From the NCBI GenBank assembly GCA_964541215.1, contig CAZIPP010000037.1, positions 1 to 13,238 of the forward strand: a stretch of DNA of 13,238 nt, in the 5' to 3' direction. Every line of letters begins with the position of its first letter. The first letter of the stretch is position 1. The stretch is from SIG469 sp964541215 (GTDB lineage: Bacteria; Bacillota; Clostridia; Oscillospirales; Oscillospiraceae). The notes beneath the pieces were generated by a model that saw nothing but the letters and a program-made list of their open reading frames with translations, had not been told where the DNA came from and did no database searches. The translations under genes and the position numbers were made by a program. Shown here piece after piece: positions 1 through 7,713 of this stretch.

Positions 1-1716
1 GCCCGTCATGGTAAGCTCCTTGGCGTAAACGAGCCTTTCCTGTATAAGGTCTGCGCCACCGTTATCGGCGAAAACAGCAACGCTTACCCTGAGCTTGTTG
101 AAAAGCAGGACTACATCACAAGAGTTATCACCATGGAAGAGGAAAGCTTTGCCAAGACCATCGACGGCGGCATGAAGATCCTTTCTGACCTCATGGCAGA
201 ACACAAGGCAAAGGGCGAGACCGTATTTTCCGGTTCCGACGCTTTCCGTCTTTACGACACTTACGGTTTCCCCATCGACCTGACCATCGAAATAGCCGAA
301 GAAGAAGGCATGACTGTGGATCAGGAAAGCTTCGCTCAGCTGATGCAGGAGCAGAAGGAACGCGCCAGAGCTGCCCGTGCAGCCCTTGGTGATCTGGCAT
401 GGGCTTCCACCGATCTTGGTCTGGACAAGTCCATCACCACCGAGTTTACCGGCTACACTTCCTTCAGGGAAGAGGGAGTCAAGGTCATCGCTATCGCTGT
501 TGAAGGCGAGCTTCGCGCCACTGCTTACGCAGGCGAGGAAGTCACTATCGTCCTTGATAAAACTCCTTTCTATGCCGAAAGCGGCGGTCAGGTGGCTGAC
601 CATGGTCTCATCACCGCCAACGGTCTGAAGATCGAAGTCACCAATGTTCAGAAAACCGGCGACGGCAAGTATCTCCACGTTGGTGAGATCCTTGAAGGCG
701 AGCTCAACGCTGACGCTGTTGTTACCGCGGAAATAGATATTGAGCGTCGTAAAGCCACCATGCGTGCCCACAGCACCACTCACCTGCTGCAGAAAGCTCT
801 GCGCGAAGTTCTTGGCACCCATGTTGAACAGGCCGGTTCCCTTGTTGAGCCTGACCATCTGCGTTTCGACTTTACCCACTTCTCGGCTATCACTTCCGAA
901 GAACTGGAACAGATCACAGATCTTGTAAACGAATACATTCTCGACGGCATGGAAGTTACCATAGCCGAAATGCCTATCGATGAAGCCCGCGCAATGGGTG
1001 CAATGGCACTGTTTGGAGAAAAGTACGGCGATATCGTCCGCGTCGTTAAGATGGGCGACAAGTCTATCGAGCTTTGCGGCGGTACTCATCTTGACAACAC
1101 TGCCAAAGCAGGTCCCTTCCGTATCGTTTCCGAATTCTCCGTTGCTGCGGGTGTTCGCCGTATCGAAGCCGTTACCGGCAAGGCTTACCTGAAGCAGAAC
1201 GAAGACCGTATACGTTATATCCGCAAGATAGCAGATACCCTCAAGACCAGCCCCGATGAACTCGCCCGCAAGGCTGAGTCCTTTATGGCTGAAATGAAAG
1301 AGCTTCGCCAGAGCGCAGACAAGATGCAGGCCAAGCTGCTTATGTCTGACGCCGAACGTTTCCTGTTTGCTGCCAAGAAGATAGCCGGTCTCAACGTTGT
1401 CACCGCCACTCTTCAGAACATGGACGGCGACGCTCTGCGCAAGATGGGCGACCTTATGCGCGACAAGGACGAAAACGTTGTTGCGGTCCTTTCCACTGTA
1501 TCCGATGGTAAGATCACCTTTAACGCTGTTTGCGGCAAGCAGGCTGTAGCCTCCGGCATCCGCGCAGGCGATATCATCAAGGCTGTTACCAAAATCTGCG
1601 GCGGCAGCGGCGGTGGTAAGCCCGAAAGCGCCATGGGCGGCGGCAAAGATGTTATCATGCTCGACAACGCTCTTGCCATAGTTGACAACTTTGTTGAAGA
1701 ACACATCAAGAAATAA
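1..1716 (+). CDS. alaS: Alanyl-tRNA synthetase, C-terminal 571 residues (5' end outside window)
   Basis: The frame is open from base 1, so the gene is cut by the window edge; about 300 N-terminal residues with most of the catalytic core are missing compared with the usual ~875. AlaRS charges tRNA-Ala and clears mischarged Ser/Gly-tRNA-Ala. Visible are the end of the aminoacylation and tRNA-recognition region, then the editing domain with its zinc-site motifs: HSTTH (His codons at 769 and 781) and CGGTH (Cys codon at 1075, His at 1087). A coiled-coil-like linker follows (about 1200-1380). The C-Ala domain comes last, with the glycine-rich signature GGSGGGKPESAMGGGKD near 1597-1650. Codon use is strongly biased (GGC, AAG, CTT, TTC), as in highly expressed genes, and differs from the more relaxed comEC further on. 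The first in-frame ATG at 133 is internal, not the start. The stop codon overlaps the SD of the HIT gene, so the two are probably cotranscribed. Identity is certain from the motifs. Confidence 0.98.
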   Translation, partial: ARHGKLLGVNEPFLYKVCATVIGENSNAYPELVEKQDYITRVITMEEESFAKTIDGGMKILSDLMAEHKAKGETVFSGSDAFRLYDTYGFPIDLTIEIAEEEGMTVDQESFAQLMQEQKERARAARAALGDLAWASTDLGLDKSITTEFTGYTSFREEGVKVIAIAVEGELRATAYAGEEVTIVLDKTPFYAESGGQVADHGLITANGLKIEVTNVQKTGDGKYLHVGEILEGELNADAVVTAEIDIERRKATMRAHSTTHLLQKALREVLGTHVEQAGSLVEPDHLRFDFTHFSAITSEELEQITDLVNEYILDGMEVTIAEMPIDEARAMGAMALFGEKYGDIVRVVKMGDKSIELCGGTHLDNTAKAGPFRIVSEFSVAAGVRRIEAVTGKAYLKQNEDRIRYIRKIADTLKTSPDELARKAESFMAEMKELRQSADKMQAKLLMSDAERFLFAAKKIAGLNVVTATLQNMDGDALRKMGDLMRDKDENVVAVLSTVSDGKITFNAVCGKQAVASGIRAGDIIKAVTKICGGSGGGKPESAMGGGKDVIMLDNALAIVDNFVEEHIKK

Positions 1717-1727
1717 GGAGACCTATC

Positions 1728-2063
1728 ATGTCTGATTGTCTGTTTTGCAAAATAATCAACGGAGACATTCCTTCCGATAAGGTGTATGAAGACGAGCTGT
1801 GCTACGCCTTTAAAGACATAGCTCCCATGGCTCCTGTTCACATTCTCGTTATCCCCAAGGTACATTTGAATTCCGTATCTGATGTTACTGCCGATAACTG
1901 CTCTGTTGTGGGTCATATCTTCTCCGTTATTCCCCAGATCGCTAAAGATCAGGGCATCGAAGAATACCGTGTAGTATCCAATTGCGGCGAAACCGCAGGT
2001 CAAAGCGTTTTCCACCTTCACTTCCATGTGCTCGGCGGAAGGCAGCTTGGCGAATTCAATTAA
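1728..2063 (+). CDS. HIT-family (HINT-like) nucleotide hydrolase/transferase
   Basis: A 111-residue protein of the usual HINT length. The histidine-triad signature H-L-H-F-H lies at residues 96-100, close to the C-terminus, and the middle His is the nucleophile in this family. The N-terminus carries Cys4-x2-Cys7, the zinc-binding pair common in bacterial HIT proteins, followed by the typical K-I-I-x-G-x-I-P segment. Family members hydrolyse purine nucleoside phosphoramidates or AMP-lysine-type adducts in the cytosol; the physiological substrate cannot be read from sequence. The start is supported by AAGGAG at 1715-1720, 7 nt before the ATG, overlapping the alaS stop. Placement directly after alaS suggests shared transcription. 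One speculative link is removal of aminoacyl-adenylates, which some HINT proteins can hydrolyse. Confidence 0.95.
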   Translation: MSDCLFCKIINGDIPSDKVYEDELCYAFKDIAPMAPVHILVIPKVHLNSVSDVTADNCSVVGHIFSVIPQIAKDQGIEEYRVVSNCGETAGQSVFHLHFHVLGGRQLGEFN

Positions 2064-2072
2064 CCATCATCA

Positions 2073-2108
2073 AAGGAGTTGCCACGCAAACATCTGTGGC
2101 AACTCCTT
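2073..2108 (+). terminator. Strong 13-bp hairpin between HIT gene and comEC, possible terminator
   Basis: A perfect inverted repeat: AAGGAGTTGCCAC (2073-2085) and GTGGCAACTCCTT (2096-2108) around a 10-nt loop. It starts 9 nt after the HIT stop. The 3' flank (AAGCATG) is not T-rich, so it is not a textbook intrinsic terminator. It may be a weak terminator, a processing site, or a 3'-end stabiliser that lets some transcripts continue into comEC. The left arm contains an SD-like AAGGAG that the stem would sequester, but no start codon follows at a usable distance. Confidence 0.45.
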
Positions 2109-2135
2109 AAGCATGTATAGCAGGGACAGATAATT

Positions 2136-4400
2136 ATGCGAAAACTCGCTACCTTCGCCTTTTCATATGCGGCAGCTGTGTTATCGGCTGTGTATTTTCT
2201 TCCAACTGAATATGTTTTGTATATGGCAGCGGGTCTTGCGGCATTGTCCTGCGTTGGAACCATACTTAAAAATGACCTTGGAAAACGGCTGACGATCATT
2301 CTGCTGGGCGCGGCTATTGGTCTTACTTGGTTCAGCGGCTATAATGCGCTTTTTCGCCTGCCTGCTGAACAGTACGACGGTAAAACCATGCGCATTTCCG
2401 CTGAGATAACCGATTACAGCGATGTTTATGAGTACGGCACCCGAGCTCAAGCCAACGTTGTCATAGACGGAAAGAGTTACAAATCTCTGCTGTACTTTTA
2501 TGCAAGCTCTCTGGAGCTTACCCCCGGTGACACCATCAGCGCAAATGCCGAACTTACTCTGGCAGACACCTTGTATGGAGAACACACTTTATATTACGCC
2601 GCAAACGGATACACACTGAAAGCTGCTGTGCTTGATGAACCAAATGTCCTTCATCCTGATAAGCTTCCTCTTGTCTATTATCCTGCCAGGCTGTCCAAAA
2701 TCTTTGAGAACATGCTGGATAAGCTGTATCCTGAATTTGAAAGCAGCTTTATGAAGGCTTTGCTTTTGGGGAAAGACCAGTATGTTTCAGATGAATTCAC
2801 ACTGCAAATGCAGCGTACCGGACTTACTCATGTTTTTGTTATCTCCGGTCTTCACATAGGCTTCCTTGTCAGTATCATCTCACTTCTCGCAAGACGCAGA
2901 AGACTCACCGCAGCCATAGCCGTCCCCGTTATACTGTTCTTTTCTGCTATGAGCGGCTTTACTCCTTCCGTGTGCAGAGCGTCGATGATGTACATAATGG
3001 TCATTACCGCTCCGCTTTTTTACCGCGACAGCGATGGTCTGACCAACATTTCCTTAGCCTTACTGCTGCTGCTTGTTATCAATCCTCATTCGATAGCCAA
3101 CCTTGCTTTACAGCTGAGCTTTGCCTGCTGCATCGGTATCTCGTTGTTTTCGCCGTCCATTTACAATTGGCTCTCTTCAACAAGACCTGTGGTATATCTG
3201 TCAAGCACCGGAATATGCTCCACCAAGGCAGGACATTATGTGCTTAATTTTATAAAAAGCTCCCTTTGCAGCAGCTTTGGTGTCCTTGTCCCGTCTGTGC
3301 CCATTCTGGTGCTTAACTATGGCGTTATTTGCGTCATATCCCCCCTGTCCAATCTTCTGGCTCTTTGGGCGTTCAGCCTGTGTTTCGTAACCGGAATGCT
3401 CTGTCTGCCCGTATCCTTTCTATCCTTTGGAGTGGGCTCCATATGCGCGTTTGTCCCCACGGTTTTGATCCACTATATCAGATGGATCGTTCAATTACTG
3501 AGTGAAATTCCCTTTGCGACCGTTTCTTCTGATTTCTTTGCCTATAAGGTATGGCTTGTATTTGTTTATGCGGTAATAGTCTTCTCTGTGGTATTTAAAA
3601 ACAAAAGACCGTTTATTCAAATAGTTTGCTGCCTTGTTACCTTTGCGGCAGCATTTCTTGCAAACCGAATGTATGTCACCGGAGCCGATCTCACCTTTAC
3701 CGCACTGGACGTTGGGCAGGGACAATGTCTTGTCGCGAGCTCCAGAGGTGAAACTATTGTTGTTGATTGCGGCGGTACAAAAACGCCTAACGATGCTTTG
3801 GCAACTTATCTGAGCTCCAACGGCTCCGATGTGATAGATATGCTTATCGTTACTCATTTTCATTCCGACCATGCTCAGTACATCCCAGACGTAATAAACA
3901 GCTTTGATGTTGGCACCGTAGTCATTCCGGATGTTAACGATGAGACAGGTCTGCGATATGAAATACTCCAAACGGCAAAAGCCAACAACTGCGAAATTAT
4001 CATTCTGAACAACGATGCCTTTATCGATTTCGGCAGTTCGTCTGTTGAGATTTTTGGTCCGTTGGGCGGTGAAACCGCCAACGAACAATGCTTAAGCATG
4101 GTGATTTCTCACGAGAATTATGATATACTCATTACAGCAGATATGGATGAAACGCTGGAAAACCTTCTCCTTGCAACTCATGACCTGCCCGATGTTGAAG
4201 TTTTGGTGGCAGGTCACCACGGCTCAAAGCGTTCCACAGGAGAAAAACTGCTGAAAAACGTCGATCCCGAAACCGCTGTTATATCAGTAGGCTACAACTC
4301 ATACGGTCATCCAGCTGAAGAAACACTATACAAGCTCGAAGCTTTAGGTGTTGCAGTTATGCGTACCGATGAATCGGGAAATATTACGATAAGAAAATAG
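2136..4400 (+). CDS. comEC: ComEC/Rec2 competence DNA-uptake channel
   Basis: A 754-residue inner-membrane protein that in naturally competent bacteria passes single-stranded DNA into the cytoplasm. The N-terminus is hydrophobic (residues 1-75), followed by a soluble region of the DUF4131/OB type (about 80-170). The Competence domain with many membrane helices follows (about 205-505); its conserved T-H-V-F-V-I-S-G-L-H motif is at 231-240. The C-terminus is a metallo-beta-lactamase-like domain: L-D-V-G-Q-G at 524-529, the metal motif H574-x-H576-x-D578-H579, and A-G-H-H-G-S at 692-697. That domain is proposed to degrade the non-transported strand. The metal ligands are present, so it looks functional. 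The SD is modest (AGGGA at 2122-2126, 9 nt upstream). It is followed at once by holA. comEA and the pilus genes are not in this window, so competence itself cannot be inferred. Confidence 0.96.
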   Translation: MRKLATFAFSYAAAVLSAVYFLPTEYVLYMAAGLAALSCVGTILKNDLGKRLTIILLGAAIGLTWFSGYNALFRLPAEQYDGKTMRISAEITDYSDVYEYGTRAQANVVIDGKSYKSLLYFYASSLELTPGDTISANAELTLADTLYGEHTLYYAANGYTLKAAVLDEPNVLHPDKLPLVYYPARLSKIFENMLDKLYPEFESSFMKALLLGKDQYVSDEFTLQMQRTGLTHVFVISGLHIGFLVSIISLLARRRRLTAAIAVPVILFFSAMSGFTPSVCRASMMYIMVITAPLFYRDSDGLTNISLALLLLLVINPHSIANLALQLSFACCIGISLFSPSIYNWLSSTRPVVYLSSTGICSTKAGHYVLNFIKSSLCSSFGVLVPSVPILVLNYGVICVISPLSNLLALWAFSLCFVTGMLCLPVSFLSFGVGSICAFVPTVLIHYIRWIVQLLSEIPFATVSSDFFAYKVWLVFVYAVIVFSVVFKNKRPFIQIVCCLVTFAAAFLANRMYVTGADLTFTALDVGQGQCLVASSRGETIVVDCGGTKTPNDALATYLSSNGSDVIDMLIVTHFHSDHAQYIPDVINSFDVGTVVIPDVNDETGLRYEILQTAKANNCEIIILNNDAFIDFGSSSVEIFGPLGGETANEQCLSMVISHENYDILITADMDETLENLLLATHDLPDVEVLVAGHHGSKRSTGEKLLKNVDPETAVISVGYNSYGHPAEETLYKLEALGVAVMRTDESGNITIRK

Positions 4401-4408
4401 GTATATAC

Positions 4409-5434
4409 ATGGCAAAATCAACCGGAAAAGATTATAAATTCATGAAAGCCGCTTTGGACAGCGGCAACATAGGACAATTTTATATCTTCTGCGGCGAGGA
4501 AAGCTACCTTCGTGAGTTTTGCGTCAGTCAGCTGCATAAGCAGCTGGTTGAAGGTGTGTGCGAAGCTTTCAATTACCACGACTTTAACGGCTCGTCACTC
4601 GACCTTGAAGCGCTGTCTCTTGCCATAGACACATACCCCATGATGAGCGATCGTTCCATGGTACTTGTAAGCGACTATGATATCTTTGGTCAAAACGAGT
4701 CCGACAGAAACCGTTTTGTGGAGATGATCGAAGACCTGCCGGACTATGTATGTCTCGTGTTTGTTTACGACACCATCCCGTATAAAACTGATGGCAGACT
4801 GAAAAAACTTACTGCTGCTGTGGATAAATACGGCGTATGTGTTTCCTTTGACCCTCAGCCTGCTTCTGATCTGACCGCCTGGACTATAAAGAAATTTAAA
4901 TCTCTTGGACGTGAGATAAGCCGGGCAGACGCTTCCTATCTGGTGGATATCTCCGATGGTCTTATGACAAGTCTTAATCAGGAGATAGAAAAGCTGGCTG
5001 CCTTTACTCAGCAGGATGTAAGCAGAGCGCACATAGACGAGCTGGTGGAGCCTACCGTTGAAGCCGTTGTATTTGACATGACAAACGCCATTGCGGAAAA
5101 GCGGTTCAGCGATGCGCTTTCAAAGCTGCACACTCTATGCGAGAAAAAGGAAGAGCCTATTTCCCTTCTGTCTGTGCTGGGCGGTCAGCTGCGCCAGCTG
5201 TACACTGCCAAACTGGCGCTGGATTCCGGAAAAGATGCCCAATATCTGCAAAAGCTGTGGGGGCTTTCGCCTTATGCCACAAAACTGCGTATCAGCGCCT
5301 CAAAACGGTTCACCAAGCAATGGTGCCAAAAAGCCCTGAAGCTGTGCGCTGAGACCGATCTCAAAATGAAATCCACCGGCTACGACAAGCAGCTGCAGCT
5401 GGAAATGCTGATACTGGAGCTTGCCGGAAAATGA
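4409..5434 (+). CDS. holA: DNA polymerase III delta subunit (clamp loader)
   Basis: A 341-residue protein with the family hallmarks: F-Y-I-F-C-G-E-E-S-Y-L-R-E near residues 24-36, the AAA+-like but ATPase-inactive N-terminal region, and a C-terminal helical collar (about 220-341). Delta opens the beta sliding clamp during loading onto primed DNA. The start lies 8 nt after the comEC stop, with only a weak AGGT around the stop codon, so translation is probably coupled to comEC. The end overlaps rnmV by four bases (ATGA). Length matches normal HolA. Its place behind comEC is common in Firmicutes and supports the call. Confidence 0.93.
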   Translation: MAKSTGKDYKFMKAALDSGNIGQFYIFCGEESYLREFCVSQLHKQLVEGVCEAFNYHDFNGSSLDLEALSLAIDTYPMMSDRSMVLVSDYDIFGQNESDRNRFVEMIEDLPDYVCLVFVYDTIPYKTDGRLKKLTAAVDKYGVCVSFDPQPASDLTAWTIKKFKSLGREISRADASYLVDISDGLMTSLNQEIEKLAAFTQQDVSRAHIDELVEPTVEAVVFDMTNAIAEKRFSDALSKLHTLCEKKEEPISLLSVLGGQLRQLYTAKLALDSGKDAQYLQKLWGLSPYATKLRISASKRFTKQWCQKALKLCAETDLKMKSTGYDKQLQLEMLILELAGK

Positions 5435-6033
5435 GAAGAATAAAAGAAGTAATAGTAGTGGAAGGCAGATACGACAAAAACGCGCTGAAACAGCTGGTTG
5501 ATGCCACCATTATCGAAACATCAGGTTTCGGCATATTCAACAACGCCGAAAAGCTTGCTCTGCTGCGCACTTTGGCGGAAAAACGTGGTCTAATAATCCT
5601 TACCGATGGTGACGGTGCAGGCTTTGTTATACGCAATTATCTGAAAGGCAGCCTGCCTAAAGACAAAATAAAGCAGGCTTACATCCCCGATATTTACGGT
5701 AAGGAAAAGCGCAAGGCTCACGGCGGCAAGGAAGGCAAGCTGGGTGTTGAAGGTATGACTCCCGAAGTGCTGCTGACAGCTCTTGAAAACGCCGGAGCAA
5801 CCTTTGAAGACGAACCTCATTCTGACCATAACGTCACACCTATAACCAAGGCAGATTTTCTCCGTCTTGGGCTTTCAGGACCGGGCAGCACCGCCAAACG
5901 AGAAGAATTGCAGAAAAAGCTCTCTCTGCCAAAGAACATGACCGCCAACGCTCTATTGGAGTTTTTAAACCTGACAATGGGGCTTGAAGAATTGGAATCA
6001 CTTACCATTGAAAAAACCTCCGGCAAAAGCTAA
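5431..6033 (+). CDS. rnmV: Ribonuclease M5 (5S rRNA maturase)
   Basis: A 200-residue TOPRIM-domain nuclease that makes the double cut releasing mature 5S rRNA from its precursor in Gram-positive bacteria. The TOPRIM acidic residues are visible: E11 in V-V-E-G-R-Y-D-K, and D59-G-D61 in L-T-D-G-D-G-A-G. The family-typical basic stretch follows (about 79-110, around Y-G-K-E-K-R-K-A-H-G-G-K-E-G-K-L-G-V-E-G), then a C-terminal helical region thought to recruit ribosomal protein L18. The ATG overlaps the holA stop, so it is translationally coupled. In many Firmicutes ksgA follows rnmV; here a small HD-domain gene does. Confidence 0.94.
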   Translation: MRRIKEVIVVEGRYDKNALKQLVDATIIETSGFGIFNNAEKLALLRTLAEKRGLIILTDGDGAGFVIRNYLKGSLPKDKIKQAYIPDIYGKEKRKAHGGKEGKLGVEGMTPEVLLTALENAGATFEDEPHSDHNVTPITKADFLRLGLSGPGSTAKREELQKKLSLPKNMTANALLEFLNLTMGLEELESLTIEKTSGKS

Positions 6034-6046
6034 CATAATTATGTTA
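6031..6046. repeat. 16-bp perfect palindrome at the rnmV stop codon
   Basis: TAACATAATTATGTTA is identical to its reverse complement. It includes the rnmV stop codon and lies just ahead of the SD of the HD gene. It could be a protein-binding site or a weak hairpin; with no central loop it is a poor RNA hairpin, and no -35/-10 pair of note surrounds it. Part of it (ATTATGTTAACT, 6038-6049) recurs at 6508-6519. Confidence 0.5.
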
Positions 6047-6068
6047 ACTATTGTCGGAGGTGTTCTGT

Positions 6069-6602
6069 TTGGGTTATTTTCAGGCAAAACTGCAAATGCA
6101 GCGGCTGACGTTTGAAAGCGCAATAAAAGATATAATATCAAACGATGAGTATCAAAAACTGAAAGACTTTTCTCATCACGGCGGAAGCTCACGGTTTGAC
6201 CACTGCATAAAGGTAGCAAAAGCAAGCTTTTACATTGCTTCGTTTTTCAGGCTGAACAGCCGCGAAGCCGCGCGAGGCGCCATGCTTCACGATTTTTACC
6301 TATACTGTAACGGACACGGCAAAATAATTGAGCATTTGAAGGTCCATCCGGGAAATGCACTGGCTCATGCAAGAAAAAGCTTTGAGCTGACAGCCCGTGA
6401 AGAAGAGATCATACTGTGCCATATGTGGCCGCTGGCAGGCAAGCTGCCAAAATATCCGGAGTCATACATAGTAAACATCACGGATACGATATGCGCCTTT
6501 AAGGAATATTATGTTAACTCAAAAGCCCAACACAGTCGTAATGGGGAACAGAAGCGATCTTTTCCTTTGCAGCCACAAATTCCTTATGAGCAAGGGCAAT
6601 GA
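6069..6602 (+). CDS. Small HD-domain phosphohydrolase-like protein, substrate unknown
   Basis: From the TTG at 6069 the product is 177 residues. That start is chosen because GGAGG (6056-6060) lies 8 nt upstream; the TTG at 6051 lies before this SD. HD-superfamily metal ligands can be traced: H45 (R-F-D-H-C), H74-D75 (M-L-H-D-F), further histidines at 83, 100 and 118, and D139 (N-I-T-D-T). This is the H...HD...D pattern of metal-dependent phosphohydrolases. There is no second domain and no membrane segment. The substrate (a nucleotide, a cyclic nucleotide or something else) cannot be read. The last ~30 residues, after K-E-Y-Y-V-N-S, lie antisense to the end of the convergent UDP-sugar dehydrogenase gene and are low in complexity, so the natural C-terminus may once have been shorter. 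It probably belongs to the comEC-holA-rnmV unit. Confidence 0.82.
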   Translation: MGYFQAKLQMQRLTFESAIKDIISNDEYQKLKDFSHHGGSSRFDHCIKVAKASFYIASFFRLNSREAARGAMLHDFYLYCNGHGKIIEHLKVHPGNALAHARKSFELTAREEEIILCHMWPLAGKLPKYPESYIVNITDTICAFKEYYVNSKAQHSRNGEQKRSFPLQPQIPYEQGQ

Positions 6603-7713
6603 CGGCGAAGGAAGCTTTCTCAAGAGCTTCTTCCAAGGGCAGGTTTTCGTACTCAAATACGTTGCCTTTGGCATTGGGTTCGCAGCAGATAACGTTGTAT
6701 CCACGCTCTTTAAGGATGTTTGCAAATACAACAGCGGCACTGTCACGCAAGTCGTCGGTGTCGTTTTTGTATGTCATGCCCAAAACAGCTACCGTTGCAG
6801 GAGGAGCTATGAACTGAGCCACCTTGTCTGCCACCCAATTGGGGCGGTTGTCGTTAATTATTCTGGACTGAAGGATGAGGTTGGTGTCGTCTTCAAACTT
6901 TTCATGGATGAACCATGGCACAACGGGAATGCAGTGACCGCCGACGCCGACGCCGGGGCTGTGGACATTAACTCTCGGATGGCAGTTGGTGAGCTTTATA
7001 AGACCAAACACATCGATCCCAAGCTTGTCACATACCTGACTCAGCTCGTTGGCGAAAGCAATATTGATATCGCGATAAGTGTTCTCTGCCAGCTTGCAAA
7101 GCTCGGCTGTAAGATCGTCAGTTGTCTTGATATCGCCTTTTGTAAGGATGGGCTGATAGATGCGCTTGGCATATTCAGCAGTCTCGGGTTTTCTGGAGCC
7201 GATGATCCTGTCGTTCTCCCGCAGCTCTTTGAGCATATTGCCGGGAATAACACGTTCAGGGCAGTGAGCAGTCATAAAGCTGTCTTTGTCCAGACCGCTT
7301 ACGGAAGACACGATATCCTCTACCTCTCTTGTGGTTCCCGGAGGAGAGGTTGATTCAAGCACAACGAGGTTTCCCTCTTTGACCACGGTGCCAACCATCT
7401 GCGCAGCGGAACGAACATAGTCAAGCTGGCAGCCGGACTTGCCATCGTGGGTAGGTACACAGGGCGTGGGCACTGAAATTATGAACACATCTGCCGGCTG
7501 AGGCTCGGTAGAAAAGGACAGCAGTCCCCTATCCATCGCATCCTTCAGCGCTTCGTTAAGACCGGGCTCATCAAAATATGCTCTGCCGGATGACAGAATA
7601 CTGATCTTTTCTTCGCTGACATCAACACCACAGACAGTATATCCCGCCTGAGCGAAGGTCACGGCTGTGGGAAGTCCGATATAGCCGCAGCCCATTACAG
7701 TGATTTTTTCCAT
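6514..7713 (-). CDS. wecC: UDP-N-acetyl-D-mannosamine dehydrogenase-type nucleotide-sugar dehydrogenase
   Basis: A 399-residue NAD-dependent UDP-sugar 6-dehydrogenase, oxidising the C6 hydroxyl to a carboxylate by two hydride transfers. The N-terminal Rossmann motif G8-C-G-Y-I-G13 is present. The conserved V-P-T-P (81-84) and the E-S-T-S-P-P-G-T-T segment (120-128) follow. K207 and N211 lie in the central helix, and the catalytic C261 is in G-V-G-G-H-C-I-P-V. The K-N-D-T-D-D-L-R-D-S box (316-325) opens the C-terminal NAD/sugar domain. The H-C-P-E-R-V-x-P-G-N pattern (150-159) and P-W-F-I after the Cys favour the WecC (UDP-ManNAc) branch over UDP-glucose dehydrogenase, but UDP-GlcNAc dehydrogenase is also possible. 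The ATG shares one base with the metK stop (TAATG), and GAGG at 7721-7724 lies 7 nt upstream, so it is coupled to metK. No other polysaccharide gene is nearby. Confidence 0.9.
   Translation of the reverse strand: MEKITVMGCGYIGLPTAVTFAQAGYTVCGVDVSEEKISILSSGRAYFDEPGLNEALKDAMDRGLLSFSTEPQPADVFIISVPTPCVPTHDGKSGCQLDYVRSAAQMVGTVVKEGNLVVLESTSPPGTTREVEDIVSSVSGLDKDSFMTAHCPERVIPGNMLKELRENDRIIGSRKPETAEYAKRIYQPILTKGDIKTTDDLTAELCKLAENTYRDINIAFANELSQVCDKLGIDVFGLIKLTNCHPRVNVHSPGVGVGGHCIPVVPWFIHEKFEDDTNLILQSRIINDNRPNWVADKVAQFIAPPATVAVLGMTYKNDTDDLRDSAAVVFANILKERGYNVICCEPNAKGNVFEYENLPLEEALEKASFAVIALAHKEFVAAKEKIASVPHYDCVGLLS

Noticed and set aside
1413..2027. A 204-codon minus-strand frame across the end of alaS and the HIT gene
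   Set aside because: It spans two certain genes on the other strand, including the C-Ala glycine-rich motif region, and shows no SD.
6051..6068. TTG at 6051 as start of the HD protein
   Set aside because: The strong SD GGAGG at 6056-6060 lies downstream of it and is correctly spaced for the TTG at 6069.
6511..7353. A 280-codon plus-strand frame opposite the UDP-sugar dehydrogenase
   Set aside because: The translation has no family features and the opposite frame carries every dehydrogenase motif.
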